This document shows, piece after piece, positions 50,296 through 58,919 of a stretch of 64,000 nucleotides of DNA (its first letter is position 1; each line of letters begins with the position of its first letter). Source of the stretch: Phormidesmis priestleyi Ana (GTDB taxonomy: Bacteria > Cyanobacteriota > Cyanobacteriia > Phormidesmidales > Phormidesmidaceae); the NCBI GenBank assembly GCA_001314865.1, contig LJZR01000014.1, forward strand, positions 1 to 64,000, written 5' to 3'. The notes below the pieces were generated by a model. It saw only the letters and a program-made list of their open reading frames with translations. It made no database searches and had not been told where the DNA came from. A program made the translations under genes and the position numbers.

Positions 50296-51979
50296 GTTCT
50301 AGCGGTAGCTCTACGATAAAGGCGGTTTGGTTTTGCTCGCTTTCAACTTCGATGGTGCCTTCTAAGTGGCTAACGAGTCGTTGGACAAGCGCTAGCCCGA
50401 GGCCGGTGCCGCCCTGTTTCCAAGGGTCGGCGCTAGGTACCCGATAAAATTTGTCAAAGATCAGCTGGCGTTCTTTTTCGGCAATTTCGACGCCTGTGTT
50501 GACGACGCTAAACCGCATAATATCTTTTTCATGCGTTACAGAAATATCAATGTTGTGGTGGGGCGGTGTGTATTTGCAAGCGTTGTTGATCAGTTCTGCT
50601 AAGACCCGCTCAATGCTGCCTAGGTCGGAGATAAATTCGGGAAGATTGGGTGCGATCGCCACATCAATCGCTAGCTGTCTATCGTTGGCTCTAGGCTTAA
50701 ATCCGTTGACCAGATTGGGCAGCCAGTTAGCCAGCTCAATCGTTTGAAGCATCATCGGGTGGTTGCCTACATCCAATCGCTGAAGATCTAGCAGGTCGTT
50801 AATTAGGCTGATTTCTCGTTCGCACTCTTCTTTTAAAATGCGGTAGTAGCGTGTCATCCGGCCCTGCTCTGCCTGAGGCAGTTTAAGCTCTTCTTCAAGG
50901 TTGTATTCCTGGTTGAGCGTGACGCCGAGTAGCTGCAATGCCACCCGCATACTGGTCACGGGTGTGCGCAGCTCATGGGAAACGGTGCTTAAAAAGTCGT
51001 CTTTGAGGGTATTGACCCGCTCTAGCTCACGTACCTGAGACTGAGACTCCTGATACAAACGGGCCTGCCGAATGGCGATCGCGCACTGATTAGTCACCTG
51101 CTCAACCAAGCGAATATCAATCTCAGTGAGGTACGAATCGGCATCGTTAATGAGCCACAAGTCGCCCAAGACATCGCGGTCATCGCGAATTGGGGCGGCA
51201 AACATAGACACCAGCCCGCGTTCCGGATTGGGAAAGGTGGAGCAAAACTGGAGATACTGTCCTGCTAACAAAAGCTGATATACCTCTGAGTAGGCTTCCA
51301 TTTGCGAGACCCGTCCTCGCATAGGTGCTAGCCCCGCTGAGCATTCGTAATACACCGTAGAGGTGCCCTGCTCAAGATCGTAGAGGGCTGTGTTGGCGGC
51401 TTTAATGTTGAGCGCTTTGACTAACTCATCAACGGCTGTTTGTAAAATTTGCTGTTCGTCTAAACTGTCACGTACGCGATCAGTAATTCGTTTAAGGGTG
51501 GATTCTAAATGGAGGGCGGTGTCTAGCTCTTCCTGATTGGCTTGCAGTTTTTCGGCGAGTGTTTTGTTGGCTTGCTGCGTTTGCACCAGTTCGGTAATTT
51601 CTTGCAGCGTATTGATCAAGGCGGGTTCTGAGCCCACTTGAATCAGCTGTCGGTGACCGACGGCATGGCGAGCTTGGTCAAGGCTTTCATTAAAGCTTAA
51701 AGGCAAGCGGCTGACCGGCTGACCTGTGAAAAACAGCTCGTCTTGATCTCTGAGCTGCTGGGCAACCTGCTGGGGTAAAAAATCTGCCTCGCTGCGGCCC
51801 ACAATGGCTTCTGCATTGAGCCCGACCAATTCAGCGGCAGCCGTGTTCACATAAATCCACTGGTGCTGACGATTCTTAACATACACAGGCTGAGCCGATT
51901 GGCTCGTTAGCGATGACGCGATCGCGCCTAAAAGCTCAGACATATCAGTTGACCTAGACGGAGTAGCCGGAAGACTCAT
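50279..51979 (-). CDS. Hybrid-type sensor histidine kinase (PAS-GAF-HisKA-HATPase)
   Basis: A 566-residue soluble sensor kinase. Order: N-terminal PAS-like region (about 25-105, VNTAAAELVGLNAEAIVG), coiled coil (about 130-160), GAF domain (about 160-305), then HisKA with the phosphoacceptor H335 in STVSHELRTP, and HATPase (about 440-560) with ELINNACKYTP and GGTGLGLALV. The GAF has no obvious Cys-His chromophore site, so it is unlikely to be a phytochrome or cyanobacteriochrome. No response regulator gene is adjacent. It converges with the secreted-protein gene with a 17-bp overlap. Confidence 0.93.
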   Translation of the reverse strand: MSLPATPSRSTDMSELLGAIASSLTSQSAQPVYVKNRQHQWIYVNTAAAELVGLNAEAIVGRSEADFLPQQVAQQLRDQDELFFTGQPVSRLPLSFNESLDQARHAVGHRQLIQVGSEPALINTLQEITELVQTQQANKTLAEKLQANQEELDTALHLESTLKRITDRVRDSLDEQQILQTAVDELVKALNIKAANTALYDLEQGTSTVYYECSAGLAPMRGRVSQMEAYSEVYQLLLAGQYLQFCSTFPNPERGLVSMFAAPIRDDRDVLGDLWLINDADSYLTEIDIRLVEQVTNQCAIAIRQARLYQESQSQVRELERVNTLKDDFLSTVSHELRTPVTSMRVALQLLGVTLNQEYNLEEELKLPQAEQGRMTRYYRILKEECEREISLINDLLDLQRLDVGNHPMMLQTIELANWLPNLVNGFKPRANDRQLAIDVAIAPNLPEFISDLGSIERVLAELINNACKYTPPHHNIDISVTHEKDIMRFSVVNTGVEIAEKERQLIFDKFYRVPSADPWKQGGTGLGLALVQRLVSHLEGTIEVESEQNQTAFIVELPLEPTAQT

Positions 51980-52233
51980 TACGCAATTAGACGGTTGTCA
52001 GGTGGATTTCTACTGCTTAGATAAGATGCCCGCTTTTTTTCTAAAAATATAAGCCATTGTTGATACATTCTCCAGAAGGTTCTTCGATAAAGCGTCTAAC
52101 TTAGAGGCGCTAGGAGGCGCTAACGACCTCGTTTGATACCAATCCTTTAATCAAATCCATATATTTACTGAGAAAACGGTCATTTATCGATACGCTGGTT
52201 TTCTCCTATCTACCGAACTTTTATCTTCTCGTT

Positions 52234-52944
52234 ATGTTTTTAGCCTCTACTGATTCGGCACCGGCTGCTTCTGTACTGATATCACCTGCTTTTGATCCTG
52301 CATCGGTAGCAGTAGGTCAACCTCTTAATCATGCTTCGGATCAATCTTCAGGCGATTTATCAGCGCCGTTGCCGCCGATAAAACTAGGCATTATGGCTTC
52401 GGGAAGTGGCAGCAACTTTGAGGCGATCGCCCGCGCTATTTCTCAAGGTCAGCTCAATGCCACTATTGAGCGGGTGATTTATAACAATCCAGAGGCGACT
52501 GTGCGATCGCGTGCCGACCGCTTAGGGGTTCCGGCGCAGCTGCTAGATCATCGCACCTTTGAGAGCCGAGAATTGCTTGATGAGGCGATCGCTGAGTCAT
52601 TTAAAGCTTCAGATGTGGAGTGGGTAATTATGGCCGGCTGGATGCGACGGGTGACAGAACGCCTGCTATCGGCTTTTCCTCAGCGTATTCTCAACATTCA
52701 TCCGAGCTTACTGCCGAGCTTTCCGGGTGTAAAAGCCGTCGAACAGGCCTTAAATGCCGGGGTGAAAATTACGGGCTGTAGTGTTCACTATGTTGAGCTG
52801 GTGGTCGATAGTGGTCCGATTGTGATGCAGGCGGCAGTGCCTGTGCTGCCTGACGATACACCGCAGAGCTTACAGGCCCGAATTCAGGCGCAGGAACATG
52901 TGATTTTTCCTCGGGCGATCGCGATCGCTGCTCGGTCACAATGA
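52234..52944 (+). CDS. purN: Phosphoribosylglycinamide formyltransferase PurN
   Basis: A 236-residue purine-biosynthesis enzyme transferring a formyl group from 10-formyl-THF to GAR. It has IMASGSGSNFEAIA at the phosphate-binding start, NIHPSLLPSFPG with the catalytic Asn and His, and HYVELVVDSGPIV with the catalytic Asp. The first roughly 50 residues are a variable, Ser-rich extension not found in the core enzyme of about 210 residues. ATG 52234 was kept as no internal Met precedes the core before residue 55 (MASGSGSN). A 13-14-bp tandem repeat follows. Confidence 0.95.
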   Translation: MFLASTDSAPAASVLISPAFDPASVAVGQPLNHASDQSSGDLSAPLPPIKLGIMASGSGSNFEAIARAISQGQLNATIERVIYNNPEATVRSRADRLGVPAQLLDHRTFESRELLDEAIAESFKASDVEWVIMAGWMRRVTERLLSAFPQRILNIHPSLLPSFPGVKAVEQALNAGVKITGCSVHYVELVVDSGPIVMQAAVPVLPDDTPQSLQARIQAQEHVIFPRAIAIAARSQ

Positions 52945-53736
52945 CTTTACTTGTCTGCTGACGCATGTTTGCTGACGTATTTTGCTGACATATTTTGCTG
53001 ACATATTTTGCTGACGCATTCACAGATGGCACTACAATCCCGGTGAGTCGTGACGTAGGAATCATCATCGTTAATCAAACGAATTGATAACTATTGATAG
53101 CTTCTTAGCTCGTTTAAAAACAAAGCGAAAATATAAAGTCTGTGCCAAGTTAAACAGTCGCTAGTGAATCCACTTAAGTGTTACTGATAATATTTATGGA
53201 AGCAGATAAAACTAATAACAAATGTTGTGAATAACTAGGCTGAAAAATGTTTTTCTCAGTTATTTCTCGTCAGTAATTTCCGACTATTAGTTGCATTTAC
53301 GGAGGGAGCAGTGACTTGCTTATTTGCCCTTTTGGCTATGTTTAATTATTGCTTTTTTGTTAGATTAAACCTCGCTTTTGGGGTAGATTCTGGCTTGTAA
53401 GAGTGCCTTGGTTGCCCTGATTTTAGTGAGCTTAAGATGGATTAAGCACTTTGTTGAACCCTTTGCTGAATACTTAGCTGAATGCTTTGAATCAATGATC
53501 TGTTTTGGTTAACGGCTTATACGTAAAGGGGATGTTTCTTTGTGAAAGATATATTAAAAAATATAGTTCTTTTAACGGAGTTGGATATCAATCTAAGTTG
53601 CTATGTTTTGTACATCAGGGAAGTGTCAATTCTCTAGTGATTTTATTTTTTTGTTTTGCTTTTTAAGAAATTTTTGTCCGGAGCATTACGCCGATTTAAA
53701 GAAGACAGAAATGTGAGTCACTAGGGTCTAAATAAA
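52945..53736. other. 792-bp gene-free AT-rich region
   Basis: After a repeat at 52956-53020 this is the longest gap in the window, between purN and a small conserved gene on the same strand. It is A/T-rich (for example 53130-53700) and contains no ORF with support. The size suggests a promoter region with regulatory elements or an unrecognised small RNA; no fold could be identified by eye. Confidence 0.5.
52956..53020. repeat. 13-14-bp tandem repeat after purN
   Basis: Five degenerate copies built around gctgacatatttt lie 11 bp after the purN stop. Copies vary between gctgacgcat and gctgacatat. Confidence 0.85.
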
Positions 53737-54009
53737 ATGTTCGGAATGTCAAACTTTAAGTCGTCTGCTATCAAGTCATCGGTCTCTCGTTCTAGTGGGC
53801 TTGAGTCACTCGTTCGTATCGCGATGACCAATGGTGAGCTTGCACCGGGTGTTGCCCTGCAAATTAATCGCTATCGCTCAGGTAAGCTCTCTTGCGAAGA
53901 GCGGCGTCTGCTTGCAATTTTGGATGACGCTATTGCTGATGGCTGCATAACGCCAATAGAAGTGCCTGTAATGCAGTCCCGGCGTCAGGTGGCTTACAGT
54001 CTGGGATAA
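53737..54009 (+). CDS. Small conserved-type cyanobacterial protein (90 aa)
   Basis: A 90-residue soluble helical protein. The central part (LESLVRIAMTNGELAPG, then KLSCEERRLLAILDDAIADG) resembles a group of small cyanobacterial proteins in which a helix, a Gly-rich turn and an LS-x-EE-x3-L helix recur. The Ser/Lys-rich N-terminus looks disordered. It is followed by a five-copy tandem repeat and a strong terminator, so it is a complete single-gene unit behind a long upstream region. The function is unknown. Confidence 0.65.
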   Translation: MFGMSNFKSSAIKSSVSRSSGLESLVRIAMTNGELAPGVALQINRYRSGKLSCEERRLLAILDDAIADGCITPIEVPVMQSRRQVAYSLG

Positions 54010-54011
54010 CA

Positions 54012-54081
54012 GGTCTAGCAGATAGGGCTTAGCAGATAGGGCTTAGCAGATACGGTCTAGCAGGTAGGGTCTAGTAGATAC
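54012..54081. repeat. 14-bp tandem repeat, five copies
   Basis: Five copies of a 14-bp unit (ggtctagcagatag with variants) start 3 bp after the stop codon of the 53737-54009 gene, within its 3' untranslated region. Confidence 0.88.
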
Positions 54082-54208
54082 AGTCAGAATACGGAATGGC
54101 CGCATCCGGATATAGACGAATAGACGATCCTTTGGATGGATGTTGAAGCGGTTAGTTGCCTCTATAAATTAAGATCTAACTTTGTCTGGTTTCGATCTGA
54201 CCTAGATT

Positions 54209-54242
54209 AGGCGGTCACGGTAATAGCTGACCGCCTTTTTTG
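54209..54242 (+). terminator. Intrinsic terminator
   Basis: The arms aggcggtca (54209-54217) and tgaccgcct (54228-54236) form a perfect 9-bp stem with a 10-nt loop and are followed by a run of T. It ends the transcript of the small conserved gene before the acyltransferase gene. Confidence 0.93.
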
Positions 54243-54257
54243 TTTATTTGAGCGATT

Positions 54258-55127
54258 TTGATGCCTCCCCGTCCGCCGCTGACTTGCTTGACCCAGCCCA
54301 ATTTGCCGCCTGATTTGCCTCAAACTTCTTTGCCTCAAACTTCTTTGTCTCAAACTTCCTCCTCTACAATCCGGCAGTCTCAAAGTTCACCGTTCTCAAA
54401 TCCGTTAGAAGTGTCTCGGTGGATTCTGTTTTCGATGGGTATCCGTATTCGGGTGCATCATGCTGATCGGCTGCCGTCGTCTCCTTTTTTGATGATTGCA
54501 AACCATCGCAGCTTTTTAGATGCGCCTTTGCTGATGGCGGCAGCCCAAAGACCCGTGCATTTTGCTTGTCACCACTACATGTCTCAGGTGCCGGTTATGC
54601 GCGATGTGGTAGGTGCGCTGGGCTGTTTCCCTTTGGATCAGCCTCAAAAGCGAGGGCGAGACTTTTTTAGGCGGGCGACTGACTTTTTGCGATCGCAATC
54701 TTCTATCGGTGTTTTCCCAGAAGGCACCGGTCCGATGGTTGATATCACCGCGCCTAACGAAGTCGGGCCGTTTCATAGAGGGTTTGCCCACTTGGCCCTA
54801 CGCTATCAAAGTATGGCTGCCGACCCGTCTGTGAAAGATTTAAAGATTGTCCCGACTGCTATCGTGGCGCTAGAAGAAAAACAGCAGGACACAGTGCCCT
54901 TTCAGCTGCTGAGCTGGTTTGATCCTAGCGAGCCGTTGTTTCGCCAGTCAGGTCGGCATCCCGCTGTTGTTTATCGTCGGGTAACGGTGGTTGTGGGTAA
55001 GCCAGTTGCAGTCAGCGACTGGTTGCCTCAGGTGTATGGGGGTAAGCAGGCTGGTACGATGGCGAATGAGCTTAGCAATCATTGTCATGCTCAAGTTCAG
55101 GCTTTGCTTAAGGCGGGGTGTTTTTAG
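54258..55127 (+). CDS. 1-acylglycerol-3-phosphate acyltransferase-like protein (PlsC family)
   Basis: A 289-residue acyltransferase. NHRSFLD is the catalytic HX4D motif (block I), and the substrate-binding block FPEGT is present, with a hydrophobic stretch before and after. The first roughly 50 residues are Gln/Thr/Ser-rich, with LPQTS repeats from a duplicated unit, and are not part of the fold. Function in phospholipid or other lipid acylation is inferred. The following alpha/beta-hydrolase gene resembles the hydrolase half of plant phytyl ester synthase, whose other half is an acyltransferase domain. ATG 54258 was kept. Confidence 0.83.
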   Translation: MMPPRPPLTCLTQPNLPPDLPQTSLPQTSLSQTSSSTIRQSQSSPFSNPLEVSRWILFSMGIRIRVHHADRLPSSPFLMIANHRSFLDAPLLMAAAQRPVHFACHHYMSQVPVMRDVVGALGCFPLDQPQKRGRDFFRRATDFLRSQSSIGVFPEGTGPMVDITAPNEVGPFHRGFAHLALRYQSMAADPSVKDLKIVPTAIVALEEKQQDTVPFQLLSWFDPSEPLFRQSGRHPAVVYRRVTVVVGKPVAVSDWLPQVYGGKQAGTMANELSNHCHAQVQALLKAGCF

Positions 55128-55222
55128 CAGTGACCAGTGGCCTTTCCAACAGCCAACAGAACTTAAATACCAATCTTCATGCAAGCGAGGTTGACCCTAG
55201 CTCGTCGGGGTATACCTATCCA

Positions 55223-56014
55223 ATGAGTTCGGTTCAACTAATTGCGCCGAGAGCGCTTCAGCCCCATAAGCCTTTGTTCATTTTTTTGCCTGGGATGGAC
55301 GGCACAGGCACGCTTCTCCGCTCTCAGATTGATCGGCTAGTGCCCTGGTTTGATCTGCGCTGTGTGGCCATTTCTCCTCATGATCAAACGGGTTGGGAGC
55401 CTCTGGCTCGTCAGATCAGTCGGCTCGTGAGTGCCGAAATTGCAGGGTCGAAGTCGAGGCCTGTGGGTCGTCGTCGGTCGGTGTACTTATGCGGCGAATC
55501 TTTTGGGGGATGCTTGGCTATGCAGGTGCTGACGCGATCGCCCCACCTGTTTGATCGAGTCATCTTAATCAATCCAGCCTCCTCCTTCCGGCGATTGCCC
55601 TGGATGCAGCTAGGCTCAATGTTGACCCGACAGTTGCCTAATGCGGCTTACCGCTATAGTGCCTGGGGCATTGTGCCTTTTTTGGTCGATCCATTTCGAG
55701 TGGACAGGCCCAATCGCGAAGCGCTAGAAGCGGCAATGGGGTCGGTGCCAGCCAAAACGGCGGCTTGGCGAATGTCGCTGCTGAGCCTGTTTGAAGTAGA
55801 GCGTTTGCCTTTAGAGCGGATGACGCATCCTGTGCTGCTGGTGGCCGGCGAGAGCGATCTCCTACTACCTTCCAAGCGTGAAGCCAAAAGTTTGCAGGCG
55901 CGTTTCCCAAACGCTAAGCTCACGTTGCTACCCAAAAGCGGCCATGCTTGCCTGCTAGAATCTGAGACTAATTTGCAACAGATATTGCAGCAGCAGTCCT
56001 TTTTAGAGCCTTAG
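55223..56014 (+). CDS. Alpha/beta-hydrolase, phytyl-ester-synthase-like
   Basis: A 263-residue hydrolase. FLPGMDGTGTLLRSQ is the opening of the esterase half of plastid phytyl ester synthase (PES), and GESFGGCLAMQV is the nucleophile elbow with Ser. The acid and His can be placed in VLLVAGESDLLLPS and KSGHACLLE. ATG at 55223 starts just before the fold. The frame extends to a GTG at 55118 that overlaps the acyltransferase gene by 10 bp; both are possible. The tandem of acyltransferase and this hydrolase suggests a two-gene equivalent of the fused plant enzyme, in reversed order, acting on acyl or phytyl lipids. Confidence 0.8.
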   Translation: MSSVQLIAPRALQPHKPLFIFLPGMDGTGTLLRSQIDRLVPWFDLRCVAISPHDQTGWEPLARQISRLVSAEIAGSKSRPVGRRRSVYLCGESFGGCLAMQVLTRSPHLFDRVILINPASSFRRLPWMQLGSMLTRQLPNAAYRYSAWGIVPFLVDPFRVDRPNREALEAAMGSVPAKTAAWRMSLLSLFEVERLPLERMTHPVLLVAGESDLLLPSKREAKSLQARFPNAKLTLLPKSGHACLLESETNLQQILQQQSFLEP

Positions 56015-56130
56015 CGATGTCTTTCTGGGAGGGATTGGTGGAGAGATTGGTGAAGAGATTGGCTCGTACAAGCGGCGCATTGCCTTTATCATTTATAAAA
56101 GAACGCGCTCTTCATTTTTTAATTAAGCCC

Positions 56131-56850
56131 ATGTCAAAATCTTTTGGCTGGCTCCGTCAGCTACTGTGCCAGCTCGCCGTTGTTTTTGTGGTCGCCCTAT
56201 TTTCTGCGCAGGTCGCGATCGCGCCTGCCTTGGCAACAGGCATTTACAGTATGCCGCAGTCGGCCAGCCGCGAATCTTGGTTTATTGACGAAGCCGACCA
56301 GGTATCACGGCTCAATGAAGGCAATGTAGAGAGTCGCCTCAAGCTGCTAGCCGAGGAGACCGGCAACGAAGTTCGTTTTGTCACCATTCACCGGTTAGAC
56401 TATGGCGAAACTGCCCAGTCATTTGCCGATCAGCTGTTGGAGCGCTGGTTCCCCACGCCTGAGGAAAGGGCGAATCAAACGGTAATCGTGCTAGACGATG
56501 TGACAAACACAATAGGCATTAGCGTTGGTGAACAAACGGCGACATTGCTCACCGATGACATTGCCCAGAGCGTCATTGGTGAAACAATGAAAGTGCCGTT
56601 GCTGCGAGGCAACCAGTACAACCAAGCTTTTTTAACCGCGTCTGATCGGCTAGTAGCCGTGCTTTCTGGCGAACCAGACCCCGGCCCGCCAGAGTACGAC
56701 AATACGATAGATACCGATAGGAATTTTGCGACAGCTGAAGAAACAGAGGCAACACGCGGATCTTCTACCACGCTGGTCATTGTCCTATTGATTGCGGCAA
56801 CCGTGATTCCGATGGCAACTTACTACTGGTATGTATCGGCAGGCGGCTAG
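56131..56850 (+). CDS. TPM-domain protein, Psb32-like
   Basis: A 239-residue protein with an N-terminal signal/anchor segment (about 8-33) and a C-terminal membrane segment (about 215-234). Between lies a TPM domain (about 40-180): WFIDEADQVSRLNEGNVESRL, then TGNEVRFVTIHRLDYGE, TVIVLDDVTNTIGISVGEQ and LRGNQYNQAFLTASDRLV. This matches Psb32/TLP18.3, which protects and helps repair photosystem II at the thylakoid. ATG at 56131 starts right before the hydrophobic segment; an upstream ATG at 56017 adds a basic leader. It follows the hydrolase gene closely. Confidence 0.85.
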   Translation: MSKSFGWLRQLLCQLAVVFVVALFSAQVAIAPALATGIYSMPQSASRESWFIDEADQVSRLNEGNVESRLKLLAEETGNEVRFVTIHRLDYGETAQSFADQLLERWFPTPEERANQTVIVLDDVTNTIGISVGEQTATLLTDDIAQSVIGETMKVPLLRGNQYNQAFLTASDRLVAVLSGEPDPGPPEYDNTIDTDRNFATAEETEATRGSSTTLVIVLLIAATVIPMATYYWYVSAGG

Positions 56851-56855
56851 GCATA

Positions 56856-56897
56856 GAAGCTGATCGATGGAAGCTGAGCTATAGAAGCTGAGCTATA
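56856..56897. repeat. 14-bp tandem repeat, three copies
   Basis: Three copies of gaagctgagctata (the first degenerate) begin 6 bp after the TPM gene and overlap the 3' end of the convergent zinc-ribbon gene at 56893. Confidence 0.8.
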
Positions 56898-57342
56898 GAA
56901 GAATAAGACCAATGAGAACGGCAATTACGGAGAAGATAAAAGCCTGAATGCCGTCTTCTTTTTCGGGTTCTTGCTCGGCTCTGGAGAGAGTTCTTCTTCT
57001 AGCCTCATCTTCTCTTTCAGATGCTTGGATAATGGCGGCGATTTTCCGATTCAGTGGCTGATCGGCTTGTGAATCAGACAGGTGAGTGAGTGAGTGAGTT
57101 GGTAACTGTTCGAGGGATTTATAAAGCCGTTGGCTAGTATGCCTGTGGGAGGATGACAGGGGCAGCGGTGGCAGCTCTTTATGAAAGTTGCAGTTAAGAC
57201 AGTTGAACATGTTGGCCGATCGCCGAACAATCGATCTTTTGCCGCATTTGGGGCATTCCACACTTTCTGCGGAGATGCTGCTAGGGCGAGTAGGCAAGTT
57301 AGCGACTGCGTCAGTCAATGAATCCTGTAGTGGCGTTTGCAT
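56893..57342 (-). CDS. Zinc-ribbon membrane protein (149 aa)
   Basis: A 149-residue protein with a CPKCGKRSIVRR and NCLNCNFHKELP pair that forms a C-x2-C...C-x2-C zinc ribbon (about residues 28-55), a Ser/His-rich linker, a charged helical region (about 95-128) and a C-terminal membrane segment (about 130-148). ATG at 57342 has GAGGTG upstream, and the longer frame starts with GTG. The family is not recognised. It lies convergent with the Psb32-like gene. Confidence 0.65.
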   Translation of the reverse strand: MQTPLQDSLTDAVANLPTRPSSISAESVECPKCGKRSIVRRSANMFNCLNCNFHKELPPLPLSSSHRHTSQRLYKSLEQLPTHSLTHLSDSQADQPLNRKIAAIIQASEREDEARRRTLSRAEQEPEKEDGIQAFIFSVIAVLIGLILL

Positions 57343-57728
57343 GGGTAGATAGCACCTCAAAAAAGGGAATGTGAAGATATAGCAGTGCCGATACTTATCT
57401 AATCTCACAGTTATAGAGTGAGTTTCGCCCGAGAAACTACCTAATCAATTTTTGCTACTGAAGCTGAGACTGCAAAAAAAGCGTACATTTACTTAAGCTG
57501 TTTTACGCATCTGCTTTCGACCCATTTTAAGTTTATTACTCCTGTATTTCCTCAAATTCTTCAAAGATCGCTTGGCTTCTTTTCGGAAACTATTCCGGCT
57601 TGCTTAGGAATAAATGGTATTTATTCGCTACGCTAAACGGGAGGTGAGGCGCTGTAGCAAAAGCTCTATAGCAAAAGCGACATGACGACATGCGAAGCCG
57701 GTAAACTCTTACACAAACAGTCTTGATA
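57343..57728. other. 386-bp gene-free divergent region
   Basis: This region lies between the zinc-ribbon gene (minus) and the AI-2E-family gene (plus) and should hold their promoters. A short repeat (caaaagc/tctatagcaaaagc) is at about 57657-57679. A small minus-strand ORF here has no supporting features. No RNA gene was recognised. Confidence 0.45.
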
Positions 57729-58835
57729 ATGCCTATGGATTGGTTGAATCGATTGCCGCGATGGATGTTTTGGGGTCTGGCTTTGCCAGTGCTGGCACTC
57801 AATGGTTGGGTTGCGCTGCAAGTTTATGCGTACTTTCGCTCGCAGCTGACGATTTTTTTAACAGCGACACTGCTTTCATTTCTTCTCAACTATCCGGTAC
57901 AGCTCTTGGCACGATTTCGGCTGCGGCGATCGCTGGCCATTGTATTGGTGCTACTCGGTGCGCTCTCCATATTTGGCACATTGGGCGTATTGCTTGCGCC
58001 GCCTTTAGTGGAGCAGCTCAACGAGCTAATTGGCAGGCTACCTTCCTGGCTAGATTCGGGTACGGCCCAGTTAGCTGCTATTCAAAATTGGGCTGTGGAG
58101 CTTAATTTGCCGATTGACTTAACGCGACTATCGGTTCAGCTTCAGGGCAGACTAACCGCGCAGCTCCAAAGTATCAGCGCGACTTTGCTGTCTTTGCTGC
58201 CCGATGCCATCGGTAGCGTTGTGGATTTGGGGCTAACGGTCGTGCTGACCTTTTATTTGCTGTTGCATGGTGAGCGGTTGTGGGACGGTATTTTTCAGTG
58301 GCTGCCTCGGAGCTGGAATGAACGCGCGCGTCCTTTAATTCGGCAAAACTTTCAAAACTATTTCCTCGGACAAATCACCGTCGCGCTACTGATGGGCACG
58401 GCTATGACGATTGCCTTTGTGGTGATTCGGGTGCCCTTTGGCCTGTTGTTTGGGATTGCGGTGGGTGTCGCGGCTATTTTCCCTTTTGGCCCCGCGCTGA
58501 GTATTACGATTATCAGCTTTTTGACGGCGCTTAAGAGTATTTGGCTCGGTGTGCGGGTGGTGACGGTTGCTGCTGTGATCGACCAGGTGGTAGAGAATGC
58601 GATCGCTCCGCAGCTCATTGGCGGATTTGTCGGGCTTAACCCTGTTTGGATTTTGGTTTCTTTGCTACTAGGGACCAAAATTGCCGGATTTTTAGGTTTG
58701 ATTATGGCCGTCCCCGTGGCTAGCTCTATCAAAGGCCTTTTTGAGAATAGTAAACTGCCGCCTTCTGTGTCTGATGAAGTCGTTAGCGAAGTAGAAGACA
58801 CCCCTGCTGAAAATGCGGCCCTCGCGTCTGCCTAA
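57729..58835 (+). CDS. AI-2E family transporter (UPF0118, PerM-like)
   Basis: A 368-residue integral membrane protein with about seven to eight hydrophobic segments. GLTVVLTFYLLLHGERLWDG and the C-terminal QLIGGFVGLNPVWILVSLLLGTKIAGFLGLIMAVPVASSIKGL are hallmarks of the AI-2E/PerM family. Relatives export autoinducer-2 or act as Na+/H+ antiporters; the substrate here is unknown. ATG at 57729 was chosen (57735 is equally possible) over a TTG at 57723. The acidic C-terminal tail is cytoplasmic. Confidence 0.92.
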   Translation: MPMDWLNRLPRWMFWGLALPVLALNGWVALQVYAYFRSQLTIFLTATLLSFLLNYPVQLLARFRLRRSLAIVLVLLGALSIFGTLGVLLAPPLVEQLNELIGRLPSWLDSGTAQLAAIQNWAVELNLPIDLTRLSVQLQGRLTAQLQSISATLLSLLPDAIGSVVDLGLTVVLTFYLLLHGERLWDGIFQWLPRSWNERARPLIRQNFQNYFLGQITVALLMGTAMTIAFVVIRVPFGLLFGIAVGVAAIFPFGPALSITIISFLTALKSIWLGVRVVTVAAVIDQVVENAIAPQLIGGFVGLNPVWILVSLLLGTKIAGFLGLIMAVPVASSIKGLFENSKLPPSVSDEVVSEVEDTPAENAALASA

Positions 58836-58844
58836 CGTTTTTCA

Positions 58845-58919
58845 ATCAGCGTTTCTTTTAAGTCAGCGTTTCTTTTAAGTCAGCGTTTCTTTAAGTCAGC
58901 GTTTCTTTAAGTCAACGTT
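58845..58919. repeat. 16-17-bp tandem repeat after the AI-2E gene
   Basis: Four to five copies of agtcagcgtttctttt(a) run from 58845 to the end of the convergent amidohydrolase gene and overlap its last codons. Copy lengths of 16 and 17 bp differ by T-run length. Confidence 0.85.

Noticed and set aside
50279-51979. Phytochrome-like photoreceptor
   Set aside because: The GAF domain lacks a recognisable bilin-binding cysteine-histidine motif.
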